Notes: a model not told the origin generated them from the sequence alone. 64,000 bases of DNA from Apiospora phragmitis (GCA_038363925.1 JAQQWL010000005.1:248001-312000), one strand, 5' to 3'; shown: positions 49,870 to 62,289, numbered from the stretch's first letter. Program-made: numbers and translations.

Positions 49870-50536
49870 GTTGGTCGACAAACTCTGGAAACTAAATTGA
49901 ACACCACTTTTTCTCGACAGCACAACACAAGAGGATAGGGCACCAGACGGCCAGTGTTGATAGTATGGGATTGGCACATCACACATGTTATACGCAAAGA
50001 AGGGTTGAGATTGTTACTTGGAAAGAAAGCACTAGGACTAATGACATCAAGCCCGAGTGGTAGCTAGCTACTCAGCAGCGTTAATCTGGGTTTGCCCGCA
50101 ATATCGTCTAGCTGGCTGCTTGGTAATAATTACTGTAACCAGCAGTACTTAAGAAAAGTCCTGTTAGCCATGTAGTCGGTAATTTAAGGCGGTAATACAG
50201 TTACGAATATAAGTAACTTAAGTTTATAACCTTTTGCTCGAGTAACGTTTAATTAATAAAAATAAATAAGTCGGCGAAAATTTAATATTTTCGTAAGTTA
50301 ACCTTAAAAAGTAATATATAAGTAAAAAAACTATAACTTTTTATAAAAATAATACGTAATTACTTTATTTCGTTTTCTTTTATTTAAAGTATAGTATTTT
50401 AAGCTTTTTATAATATTAACGCTACCTTATTAAATAACCTAAAGGCCTCTGTCACTCAGCAAATTACAGCGTGGAATTAGACCAGGCACCTTAGAAAACC
50501 CCGAGCACGCTGAGCAGATATCCATCTTAGACGCCT
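49870..50536. other. intergenic with an AT-rich island
   Basis: Convergent 3' ends of the neighbouring genes surround an abrupt low-GC island at about 50090-50450 (separate entry). No gene is seen. Confidence 0.5.
50090..50450. repeat. isolated AT-rich, RIP-like island
   Basis: Base composition drops sharply to mostly A/T with many TpA steps and no coding frame, matching in texture the mutated block beyond 54 kb. It is probably a short remnant of a repeat, but no ends, LTR or TIR can be identified. Confidence 0.5.
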
Positions 50537-51723
50537 CTATAGTTCAAAGTCCTCGAACGGAATCTGCTCCAGTCGTTCGTTGTTCCGGAAGAGGGAGTGG
50601 TCATACCCGTAAGCGATGCCGGTGCCCGCTTCCTCCAGATCGAGGTACCCCGGCGCATACCGCTCGATGTAGTCCAGCCAGACGTCGGGCGCGCCGCCGA
50701 CGGAGTAGCGGTTAAACGACTCCAGGAGCTCCAGGATCCCCATCTCCTCCATGTTGCGCCGGTCCTCCTCATGCGTGCGGCCCCTTTCGTACAGGGCCTC
50801 GGCCCTGGGCAACTCGTATGCTGCATGGGCCACGCCAGGCCGAACGCCCAGGTGCGGCCACTGAAGCCGACCTGCCCGTTGTTCTCGAGACTGCAGAGCA
50901 GCATGGGCCCCGTATCGAGGGCCTCGCGGTCGGCGAAGAGGATGGGATCGCGCACTTGGAAGACGACCGTGCCGCGGCTGGTCATGGCCATCCCAAAGAA
51001 GTCGGCGCCCTCCAGATACGCCCACCGCAGGAACTCGTGCGGCTCCACCGGACTCCCCCCTTCCGCGGTATTAGTGCAGTTGGGAATGGCGACGCCCACG
51101 CCGTCGTCGTCGAGTTCGCCGAACGTGGTCGTGTCGTCCCCATCGAGCCGGAAGCACAGGATGCGCTGCTTGGCCCACAGGGCCATGTCGCGGGGGCTCA
51201 GCTCGGGGCCCGCCGCCGCGTTGCACACGACAAATTTGTGCTCGGCGCCCTTGGTGTGTCGGTAGAGGTGAGAGAAGCCGTTCTTCCCGAGGTCGGGACC
51301 GTCTAGCTTCTCGTGCGGGTACCACCACCACCGCCTCAGCTCATGGACGGGCGCGCGGGACTGGTAGCCGTCGCGCTCGGCTTGGGCCATGCTCGCCCAC
51401 CGGCTGACCAGGCGTCGGCGCTGCGTGACCTCGAAACTCTCATCGAGTTCCTCGGGGTGCTCATGGTCGGCGCGGCCTACTGCATTTTCCTGCGTATTTG
51501 TCGCTAGTCAGCTGCGAGGGTCTTACAGCTTGACCTATGCAGTTTCCAAGCAGGGAAGGCTCTGGGAGAAACGCAGGAGGGAAAAGGGTTGCCCCTTAGG
51601 TCGTACCTCGAGAAATAGCTGCCATCCCTTAATCTCTTCCTTGATGTTCTCCTTGATTGGCTCCGGGTGAGATCGAATATGATCCGGGATGCCACCAGGC
51701 CAGCATTTGCCAGGATCGGTCAT
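50537..51723 (-). CDS. unrecognised conserved-looking protein, two exons, one apparent frameshift
   Basis: The exons are 51607-51723 and 50537-51489, joined in phase 0 across a 117-bp intron (GTACGA donor, CAG acceptor). Exon 1 begins MTDPGKCWPGGIPDHIRSHP and ends GWQLFLE. Exon 2 continues with a helix-rich segment (ESFEVTQRRRLVSRWASMAQ) and a folded-looking core (EHKFVVCNAAAGPEL, ILCFRLDGDDTTTFGELDDD, AYLEGADFFGMAMTSRGTVVF, QVGFSGRTWAFGLAWPM). The frame breaks at about 50820, where one extra G leads into ELPRAEALYERGRTHEEDRR and a C-terminus ending PFEDFEL at 50537. Corrected length is about 356 residues. Its density of aromatic and Gly residues and a defined intron argue for a real gene, but I cannot name a family. 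Confidence 0.62.
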
Positions 51724-51897
51724 AGGCTCTTGAGACGAAGGGCAAATTCCAGGTTTACAGAGGAGTAGCAACCCTTGAAAAGATTCTAGTGAAATGCAGA
51801 AGCGAGGCACCTATTGTGGGATGTCGTTGAATAATACTTGCTTGGTTGGATGAAAGCGTACAGAGAATTATCACCACCGCTGTGTAAAGGAGGTTGA

Positions 51898-53743
51898 TTC
51901 CCTCTTTGGTCTTTTTACCCTCGAAATATTGACGAGATACTTCACTGGCTCTCTACCTGTGATGAGAATCACTCTACATGTTCGCATCAAACAGATTCGG
52001 AAGGCGACTTCGGTCGCCCGATCTGGCTTATTGATGTTCAGTTAAATTGCATCGTTCCCGCCGAAACTCACAAATACCTTGCTTTGAGCTATGTGTGGGG
52101 TGGTGCCGAGTCGGGGCAGTTAACCCGAGAGACGTTGCCGGCGCTCCGATGCCCAGGGGCGCTCGACCAGACAAATTCAGTTGTGGTAGTCCCGAAAACG
52201 ATTCGCCACGCTATGGGGCTCTCCAACCTCCTTACGCAGATATATTTATGGGTCGATCGACTCTGCATCTGCCAGGACGATGCCGAGACGAAGCATGGCC
52301 AGCTGCAATTGATGGCCGACATTTACTATGGTGCCTATTTGACCATCGTGGCAGCGGGTGGCTGGGATGCGGACCATGGCTTCAGGGGCTTGAAGGGTCT
52401 CACTGAACACCGCAACGTCAGCCCACACATGGATAAATTTGAGTACGTCGATCTTACAAGTTCTCGAAACTCGATTTGGGTAAGTACCATATAGCCCTGT
52501 CTAGCAGACGGATGGGCACTTCCCTAAGCTCATTTGCTCCTTATTTAGTACTCTAGGGGTTGGACTTTCCAAGAGAACCGGTACTCTCGCCGTATGCTCC
52601 GCTTTCATCATCAGGTGGTGCTTTGGCAATGCCAACACCATATTTGGTATGAATCCACTGGGACCAGCAACCACCACCCCACCGAAATGAAACAGTAGAA
52701 CTATGCACAAAGTAATAACTTACGGACTGTTTTATCGAGATACGGCACGGATACAACGATACCTGTATTAGCACTACAAGAAGGCATCACAACTACCTCT
52801 TCTGGTTCCTCTACTGATGATTATATGAAACTAGTGGAGGAGTACGTAAGTGCGACATACACGTGTTTTATTAACATATGTAATATTCGGATCTGCTAAC
52901 AGCACAATTTAAGAACTCCCGAAACTTGACTTACCCCGAGGACGTATACGAAGCTTTTCTTGGAATAATGAAGATGTATCTTCCGTTATTCCCCCAGGGG
53001 TTCCGGTGGGGCCTTCCAGTGCAACACCTGGATGCCATGATGTTGTGGCAGCCAAAATCGGGCCACGGACTCTATAGACGGCGGGCTCGCAAATCAGCGT
53101 CAGTGGCAGGAAACGGTGTCTCACCCAGCTGGTCTTGGATGGGCTGGCAGGGCGATATTGACATCACCTTATGTGCAGCGTTAGTCAAAGTCGCGCGTTT
53201 CCAAAACCTCAGATTAAGATGTATCCGCTGTGCGGTTGGGAACCACCGGTCTCCAGTCACACAGCATCCATACACAGCAAAGTTCTTCCACTGCGCGTAC
53301 GAGCACCTGTGGCTCGGACCGCCTCTATTCTAACCATTGGTAATCAGGGGTGGATCGACCTGGTGGGCCTCGAGGGAATGCGCGTCGGAGAGAGCGGGAT
53401 TATCAAGTGGACAGAAGACGGCGGCTCCGTCCATGTGCAGGGGCAGCCATGCGAGCTGGTTGCGCTTTCCGCCTTCGTTGCATTCAATACCTACTCTAAA
53501 CCTTCTTCCCTGGCACGCATGTCATCCGGCGGCCCTTACCTAGATCTTGCGCCTCTTAAGATCAAGAAAGGAAGGGAGGAGATTTATAATGTCATGGCTG
53601 TGAAGCGAGAAAATGGAACCGCCTACAGAGAAGGGCTTGGTATGATGACGAAACGTGTTTGGGAAGGGAAACGTTGGAACCACAGACAGAGGATGTGGTG
53701 TTGGGCTGAATACTTCGGCCCGGTCAGCGTTGTTTGGAATTGA
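51898..53743 (+). pseudogene. HET-domain (heterokaryon incompatibility) gene, damaged
   Basis: HET proteins mediate non-self recognition and cell death when incompatible hyphae fuse. The frame carries the family's blocks in order: TCDENHSTC, then RPIWLIDV, YLALSYVWG, YLWVDRLCICQDD, MADIYYGAYLTIVAAGG, RGWTFQEN and, after the domain, SPSWSWMGWQGDID. Exons 51898-52479, 52549-52845 and 52914 onward join in phase 0 with proper donors (GTAAGT twice). Three defects are visible. No ATG opens the first exon (a TGA lies at 51895-51897 and the divergent gene starts 175 bp away). An in-frame TAG occurs at 52696-52698. A one-base shift lies near 53165-53185, after which the C-terminal frame runs to 53743. 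It is probably a pseudogene, though the frameshift alone could be a sequence error. Confidence 0.78.
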
Positions 53744-54133
53744 GTAACAAGTCAAACCAAAGCCCAAGAATGGGAGTTCTGTGGCAAGGGACGACCAGTT
53801 AGAATGCAGCATGGTATGTTATAGCATGATAATGACAAGCCGGCGCGCATCTGAATATCCTTCTCTTTCTCCATCTCTTTTAGCCTTCCCTCTCCTTACC
53901 TTTACCCTTTGTGTTCCCACGGTACAGATGATACCAGTCATTAGTAATTCCCCAGTGTTGTATTGTTTAGTAGGCGATTGATCAGACAGTTTCCTAGGTC
54001 TATTTATCTTCTGCAACATATCCTCTTTGCCCCATTTCGACCTTACTTTTATATATTAAAAAAATCGTATAAGAAAGAAATCGAGCGTTTTATACGGGCG
54101 TATTTTATTTATATTTTGAAGGAGGACTTTTTA

Positions 54134-54155
54134 AGAACGTTTTTAAAAACGTTCT
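54134..54155. repeat. 22-bp perfect palindrome
   Basis: An 11-bp arm AGAACGTTTTT is followed directly by its exact reverse complement, at the gene-side edge of the AT-rich block. It could be part of a transposon end or a chance AT-rich palindrome. Confidence 0.5.
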
Positions 54156-54714
54156 AAGCGATTTTTACCGTTTTAAATATTTAAAGAGGTTTTCGAAAGG
54201 TAGGATTTATACCGTATAAACCGGAATATATAATTTTATAAATAGATATAAAGCTATATATATTAACGCCTCCGGCGACCTTTTTTCGGCCTATTTATAC
54301 TTTAAGAATTAAAAACTTTAAATAATTTAATTAAGCTTAATTTTAAACCGAATACGTTAAAAATCGAATCGCGCGATATTAAAATAACTTTTCGATATTA
54401 ATTTTATTTAAGCTTAAATAAATTACGAAAAATATAACGTAAGTTATATACCGGCTCGCTTTATTAAAAAGTAAAGTAATCGCACTATAAGAAGCGAATA
54501 AAATATTTAGCCGGCGCCGCCGTATAAAATAAAAGATTAACATATCTTATAAGCGAATGTTTTATATAAGCGAATATATTATTCTTTTACACCTCTTTTA
54601 ATAAAATATAAGTTAATTTTATTATAACGTATTTAATATATTAAAATTAATCGGAATCCTTATTTTTAGATACTTTTATATTATTCTAATAAGTAAGCCA
54701 GCTAACAGTACTAC

Positions 54715-54719
54715 GGTCA
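54715..54719. repeat. target site duplication, left copy (GGTCA)
   Basis: The five bases directly before the left LTR are identical to the five directly after the right LTR, as expected for integrase-made duplications of Ty3/gypsy elements. Confidence 0.88.
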
Positions 54720-55350
54720 TGTAACGAACGCTATCCGGGTTCTAAAAGAAACCTAGTAAGACGTACTAAGGGTTATATTAATAATACGAGAAAGTATCTA
54801 AACGTGCGATAAAAGTCGCTTTTATTAATATAATAAGTAATAGCTTATAAGAACGAAAGTAATTAAAGTATATAAATTTTAAAAATATTTATAATAGTTT
54901 TATTAAAATTATTTATTTTATTAATAAATTAAAATTAATATTTAAATTAATTATTAAAATAAAAAATATTTATATAAAATATATAAAGGAACGTTTATTA
55001 TTATATATTAAATTTTTTTTTATTAATTTATTATTATTTAATAATCTTTTTTAAATATGCTTAGCGTTACTTAGTAATCTCTTTTAATTACGCTCTATAC
55101 TATTTAATAATCTCGCTTAAGCGTTTACCGTGCTACGCGATTTATTAACGGTCGCCGTTACTTTATAAACGTATTTATTTTATCGCCGATCGTAACAGTG
55201 CCGTTACTCGTTATTAAAAAAAATTTAACGTCGTGTTAATATAACTGGCGGTACGGTCCGTAGTTATAATGTTATAACTTATTTAGGGTATAATAATTCC
55301 GTACTAGTAAATAAGGTTTTTTAACTATATAATTAGGTCGGGTTATAATA
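54720..55350 (-). repeat. left LTR (3' LTR of the element)
   Basis: 631 bp aligning end to end with 61519-62150. Differences are overwhelmingly C/T and G/A transitions. The outer ~80 bp keeps C and G residues that the other LTR has lost, while its inner ~100 bp is strongly AT-converted. Confidence 0.92.
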
Positions 55351-58296
55351 TTATCCTTTTTTTTAATTACTTTATTTTTAAAATATTAATTTTATAAATA
55401 CCTTAGCCGTCTACTTATTATAATTTATAATAAAATTTTCCTTTTTTATCGCTTTTTATTATAATATATGCTTATTATAAATAATCGCGTCGAAAAATCT
55501 CGAGTTAAACTTAATCGTTCCTCCACCGTTTATCGTATAGACCTTGTCGAAGCCTTTTCTAAATTTAGTTTTAAAGTTATGCTTTATAATCGCTATTTTA
55601 TAAAAAGGTAATTTTATATAATAATAAAAGGCGTTAATAAATATAAGGAGTATACTCGTATTAATTATATATATAATAATACCGAGGTTTTATTATCTTT
55701 TTTACGGCGTATATAAAACGAGCACGACCGCCTATCTCGAGAAGAGTCCGCCGTAAAGGCTTATTTCTTAAAACTTTAACGCTAAATTAACGAAGCCGTT
55801 ACTCGCTTTATTCGTTTCCGTAAATAAAAAGAGATAGCTTGTACCTAAGGGGTTAAATTAGTATAGCGTGGCTTACGCTCCCTAAACGAGCTAAAAGAGC
55901 AAAAGCGTCGGGAGTCTAAAGCCGTTATAGCCGTTCAGGTTTAAAAGGGTTTTAATATTATTAATTAGAACGCGACCGACTTCTCTTTTAAGCCGATTTC
56001 CGAGGTTATTATTTAAACGTTTATAGCTCTTTAATAATATTCGCTAAATATTTTTTAAACTCTTAGGTATTATTCTTTAATAAGTAACTTTTTTATTAAA
56101 CGAGGTATTAGAAGCTTCGTCCTTTTTTTCTTTTATCGATAATTCCGTCGATTTCGTACTCGTGCTAATCTATTTCAACTTCTAGCTATATATCGATTAA
56201 AATTCCCTCGGCCGCTAGTTTAAATAATAAAATATAAAATATAAAGTGTATTTATATTATTTTAAATAATAATAATCGGTAATTAATTTTTAAAATAACC
56301 TTTATAATTTTAAATAATCCGATCTTTTTAAAGTTTAATTTATTATTTAATTACTTAGTTTTAATATTTTATTACAAGAAGTAAACCTTTTCTCTTTCTT
56401 TATAAATTAATCCTTTTAACCTTATTTAATCGGCGTATCCTTTTATTTATTATTAAAAGAAAATAAAGGCTTATTATAATATAATTTATAATTTTTTTAA
56501 TTTTTCGATTTATATGGTCGCGATTAGTGCTAGCTTTTTTTTTAAAGGTTTTCTAATAATTTTTAAGTTATACCCGTAGTTCGTTCAGAATAGTAAAATG
56601 CGTATAGCTTCGTTATTTGCGCTGTTATAAATAAATTAGTTTATAAGTAGTAATTATACCTAATTATTTTATTTATAATTAATATAGTAGCGTAGGTATT
56701 ACTTTCAGGTTTAATTTATCCGCTCGATTTATTTATTCGTTTAAGGGTAGTAAATTATAAATAGTTTATACTTAATTCTAAATTATGCTATAAATAATTT
56801 TTAGAATTTAGCGGTGAATAATTTATTTTTATTAGAAATAATTATTTCGGGTAGCCCGTACTAGCTAACGATTATTCGAAGGAATATGTACGTTAAGTTA
56901 TTAATATCGCTAAATTCTTTATATAATAAGAAGTAAGTATATTTCGTAAGTTTATCCGTAATTATTAAAATACTGTCGTAATCGACCTTAATTAAGGGTT
57001 TTTTTAATAAGGGTAGCTTAATAATAAAATTAAGTGTAATAGTTTTTTATACTTTATTTAATAGTAGAATTAGTTATAATTTTCCGTATAACCGGTGTCG
57101 GGTAGCTTTAGCTTTATTATAGAGGTTGTATTTACTAATTACCTCGGTTACGATTAGTTTAAGGTTTTTATAATTAAATTATTTAATAATCCGTTTCTAG
57201 GTTTTAAATACTCTTTAATATCCGTATATAAGGTATTTATAGAATTCTTTAATAAAGTTTTCGCGATACCGTTTAAAAATATAAATCTTATTTCGGTAAA
57301 AAGTAAGACCGTTATGATTTTCGAAGTGATCTTTAAAATAGCTCGCGGGGTCGGGGGTTTAGTTAAATTATTGAAACTTAGTGACTTAATTGTTATTATA
57401 TTAAACGTAGTTTATAATATTTAATTATTTCGATAATATAAGGTTACTATTTTAATCGTAAATAAAAATAGTTCGCGTTTCGAGTAGAACCTTTTCTTAA
57501 TAGTCCGGTCGTCGGGTTAATATATTAACGCGACCGTTCTTATTACTTTTTTAATAAATAATAATAAAGTTAAATCTTAATAAAAATTTAAACTATTATA
57601 TTTATTGTTTATTTAATTCTTTAATAATAATAAACGTTATAAGGTTTTTATAATTAATATAAACTTTAATTAGTTTCATTATTCCGTTAAAATAATATCT
57701 CTATTTTTCGCAAGCTTTAATAATAGTTATTAATTCTTTATTATAGATTTAATAATTAAGCTCTAATTCGTTAAGCTTTTTCGAAAAGAATACGACCGGG
57801 TATGATTTCCCGTTATTATTTCGTTAACTAAGTTATCTTCCGATCGTATAGTTCGATACGTCGGTTTTAATTTTAAAAGGTTTAGACGGGTTTGTTATAT
57901 AAAATATTAATTCGTTAAAAATTCGCTCCTTAATATTATAAAAGGCTTTACTTTTTTTTCCGTTTATTAAAATAATTTATCCTTTTTTATTAAGTTTATT
58001 AAAGGTGTTATGATCTTATTAAATCTGGGGATAAAAATCCGGTAATAATTAATTAGTTTTAAGAAAGATTTAATTTCTGTAACGCTTATAGGCGTAAGCT
58101 ATTCTTTAATTATTAAGATTTTCGAAGGTTTTATCCGGATTTCGCCCGAGGATATCACGTATTTCACGAAAATAACGGATCGTTGGTAGAATTCGCTCTT
58201 TTTTGGGTTAATTAGTAGGTTAGCGTTTTGTAGCTTTTAAAGTATTAGTTTTACGTGCTTTCGGTACTGCTCGTTATTTTCGGAATAAATAAGGAT

Positions 58297-58308
58297 ATCG
58301 TCGAGGTA
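58297..58308 (-). other. reverse transcriptase catalytic YLDD codons
   Basis: The four codons of the catalytic Y-x-D-D box remain intact on the minus strand in otherwise stop-ridden sequence. They are followed by ILIYSEN, the usual continuation in Ty3/gypsy RT. Confidence 0.88.
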
Positions 58309-61300
58309 TATTATAATAAATTTATCGAGGTATTCCCATAAGAGGTAGTTAATTATAAACTAAAAGCTAATTAATATATTAATTAAGTTAAACGGTATAA
58401 TTTAATATTCGAAATAATTATACTTAGTTCGAAACGCGGTCTTTTACTCTTTTCCTTTTTTAATCCGGATTAAGTTATATATATTAAAGAGATCGAGTAC
58501 TATAAAGATCTTAACGTATAATAACCTATTTCGTAAATCGCTAATTAATAAAAAAGGGTATAAGTTCTTAATAATAATTTCGTTAAGCTTTTAATAATTA
58601 ATATATATATATTATTTAGGTTTCCCGTCCTTACTCTTTTTTTAAAACGAAGAGGATAAGGAAGCCTATTAATAACATAAATAGTTATATAACTCCTTTC
58701 TCGAGATTTTCCGTAATATACTCCTTTAAGGCTTGTTTATATTGCTAGTTAAGTTTATATATAGGTATAAATAAAGGTTCCTTCCTATTTTTAAAGGGTA
58801 TTTCATAATTTTATCGTGTATGAAACGGTAAGCTTATTTTTAATTTCTTATTAAAAAAAGCTTCGAATTACCGATACTTTTTTAATATAATTATTATAAC
58901 GTTCGGCTTAAAGACTTTAAGTTTATTAAAAGGTTGCTTTTTAGACCGCTATTTATCGATTAAACCTCTTTTTAATATATTTTATTAAAATTAACCTATT
59001 CTTTAATTAATTTTAAAACTATTTACTTATAACTAGGGTATTATAGTAAAATATAATTTCTTTACGCTTCGTTATCGAGTAACGCTTTAATATAAACTCT
59101 TTTTATATTTATTATTAATATAATATATTTATAAATAACTTAATTATTTATTATTTAATATAGGAACCTATTTTAATCCGCCTGTTATCGTTTTTTTATA
59201 ATAAGCGGCGTTCGTTTCCCGAACGTTACTCTTATGGGTAATTAATAATTTCTTACGATCGATCTTTATATCGTCGCTATCGTTCTTTCCGTTCTTTATA
59301 AAGCGCTTTTTAATATACCGGTAAAAGTGTTTCTATACTCTTCCCCGTATAAAGTACTGTCCTTAATACTTAAGATCCGGGTTTTTAAAGCGATTCGAAA
59401 GTTTATTAAGTTCGCGGTAATTTATAAACGCTTTATAAGTTTTTTAATATATTAAAGGGGTCCTTTTATTAAGTATGTACTAATATATCTTAAAAGCGTC
59501 GGGCACTCTTTTTTAGATGTTTATAGGCTCGCGATTTTTTTTAAGCGTATTTAAAGTATTAATCCTTAAAATATTCCCTTTAATTTTATCTTTTTAAGTA
59601 GTATTATTATAACTATCGTAAGTTTTCTTATATTAATAAGTACGCGCGTTATCCGTTAGGGATCGATGTTCGGATTTTCCCGATAATATAGTCCGGGTGT
59701 GATTACGTAATAGGTCGTTTACCGATCTTTCGGGGAAACTATTCGTACTTAAGTTTCTTCGCGAGGTATTCTATATAAGCGTTATATACGTATGAGATCT
59801 ATAAAAGCGTAAAATATCCTTCGTATGTAAGGGAAATTCGTAGGTCGTCCTTTACGGCGTAATTACCGTGGATTTTTTAATTAAACCCGGCCGTAATAAA
59901 TACTTAGCGTAAATATTTCGAATTAGGGCAAAGAATATTAAGAATAATTAACTATTTATCGGTTTTTAAATCTCTAAACTTAGCGATCTCGTATATTAAT
60001 CTATTTATTAATATACTTATTAAACGTTCGTAATTTATAAGTTATTTTAATTAGCTCGTAATATCGTTCGTCGAATTACTATCTTCGTCGTAAGGTAAGG
60101 ATCGTTCCCTTCGCGTTATCGCGATGTTTCGGCTATAATCCTTTTTACCTTTTAGGGTTTTAAAGAATTATCCGATACCTTCCTTATCTACTAAATAAGA
60201 GGCGTACTTATTATTATAATAAGCTATTTAAAATAGGTTACCGTATTTAATAATAGCGCTATTATTATTTATAATTATTATAAAGGTATCCTTTATTTTA
60301 ATAGCGTTAATTTATTGTTCGTTTAAAACTCGTCGGAAATCTTTTTTTAGTGCTCGATATTTTTAAATATAATATCTTAATTTTTAGTAATTATAATAAG
60401 TATTACGTAACTTTTTATCCTGTTTATTATATTTAATAGCGTTAAGGTTTATAAGCTTATTATAATAGCTATATATTATAATATTTTTAGGCGGTATGTA
60501 GTTATATTATCGTGGTCGCCCCGTATTAGTTTAAGCTTAACTGGTCTACCGCTAGGGTCCGCCCTGTTTTTCGCGGCGTCGTTCGTATATACGAGTATCG
60601 ATCTTAATAGTGAGCTCTATATACGAAAGAAAGTTATCGGGGGCGTTAAGCCGGCTAAGTTCGTTTTTAATATCGTCTTTTAATCCTCGATAATATATTA
60701 TAATTTTCGTAACTTCGGTATAATTTAATCAAGCTATAATACGCCGGAACTCGGCCGTATAAAAAGCGGCTAATCCTTTTTATTTAAAGGTTTTAAATTA
60801 CTTCTCCGCCTATCGTTTTTCGTCGGGGTTTTAGAAAAATGATTTAAAGGCGTATTTAAAGCCGTTATAACTTTCGAAAATACGTTATACTTTTATGCGG
60901 TATAACTCGATTTATTAATTATTTTTTACGAGTTCGTTTAAGTAAGGTTCGAACTAAATAAGTATCTTATTTTTAAAAAATAAAGCGGCGTAAATAATTT
61001 ATTAAGTAACGTTTTAGAACGTTCTTTTATAAAATCGTTAATAGGTTTTAATTTAAACGAAAAAGTTTTAAAAGTTTTCGCTTATTTCGTTAAAAGGTGT
61101 TAACGTATTAATCTTTATACTTTTTTTTAATATAATAAGGGTTTAAATAATATTAATAGCTATATAAAAAAGATATATTTTTTCGCGTAACTTATCGATA
61201 TCGTGGGGTATTTATCCTAAGGTATTTTTAACTAAAAGCTCGTTACGCTTTTTTTTAAACTTAGCGTAATAATATTAATAATTAACGCTCTCTTACTCGA

Positions 61301-61518
61301 GTTCTTTAATTCGCTTAACTAATACTTATCAGGTAAGTTCGTTATTATTATCGTCGCTATCGATATTTATAACAGGGTCTCGTTAAGAGGTATTAAAAGT
61401 GATAATAGGAATCTTTCTTTATCGGACGGTGTTACTAGGGCTAGGTATAGATATAGTTCTTGTGATGTTATTATTTAAAGGTCTAAGTAATAATTCGTAA
61501 AAATAAGAATAATTAAAA

Positions 61519-62150
61519 TATAACGAACGTTATTTAGGTTTAAAAAAAAACTTAATAAAACGTACTAAGGTTTATATTAATAATATGAGAAAGTATTTAA
61601 ACGTATAATAAAAGTCGCTTTTATCGATATAATAAATAATAATTTATAAAAACAAAAGTAATTAAAATATATAAATTTTAAAAATATTTATAATAGTTTT
61701 ATTAAAACTATTTATTTTATTAATAAATTAAACTTAATATTTAAATTAATTATTAAAATAAAAAATATTTATATAAAATATATAAAAAAACGTTTATTAT
61801 TATATATTTAATTCTTTTTTTATTAATTTATTATTATTTAATAATTTCTTTTAAACGTGCTCGGCGTTACTTAATAATCTCTCTTAATTACGCTCTATAC
61901 TATTTAATAATCTCGCCTAAACGTTTACCGTGCCACGCGATTTATTAACGGTCGCCGTTACTTTATAAGTATATTCGTCCTATCGCCGGTCGTAGCGATA
62001 CCGCTACTCGTTATTAAGAAAAGTTTAATATCGTATTAATATAACTGGCGGTACGGTCCGTAGCTGTGGTATCGTAGCCTATTCGGGGTATAGTAGTTCC
62101 GTGCCGGTAAGTAGGGTCTTTTAGCCGTATAATTAGGTCGGGTTGTAACA
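61519..62150 (-). repeat. right LTR (5' LTR of the element)
   Basis: 632 bp matching the left LTR. The outer ~100 bp (62050-62150) keeps many G and C residues lost in the left copy. The inner edge at 61519 has TATAACG where the left copy has TGTAACG, a G-to-A change. Confidence 0.92.
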
Positions 62151-62155
62151 GGTCA
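62151..62155. repeat. target site duplication, right copy (GGTCA)
   Basis: Identical to 54715-54719; it marks the outer boundary of the element. Confidence 0.88.
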
Positions 62156-62289
62156 CCTTATATAACGGCGACCCCTAAATTTAAATAACCCTTAATAGCA
62201 CCACATATAAATCAGTATATAAACTAGCTAGCTTTTAATTTATAATTAATTAAATAATACTATTGTCTTCTTTTTTTCCTCTTTCCGAT

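Larger units (their letters stand above)
54720..62150 (-). mobile_element. Ty3/gypsy-type LTR retrotransposon, complete but RIP-degraded
   Basis: A 7,431-bp element has direct terminal repeats of 631 and 632 bp, outer ends TGTAACGAACG and GGGTTGTAACA (TG...CA), and an identical flanking 5-mer GGTCA at 54715-54719 and 62151-62155. The coding strand is minus, so the right LTR is the 5' LTR. The reverse transcriptase active site is still legible on the minus strand at 58297-58308 (YLDD, within YLDDILIYSEN). The RT thumb/connection (about 58050-58250) follows. Integrase-like sequence, with a FANYGYN-like motif near 56560-56620, lies downstream of RT, the PR-RT-RH-IN order of Ty3/gypsy elements. 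Gag is expected at about 59800-61400 but is not legible. No intact frame survives, so the copy is inactive. Confidence 0.9.
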
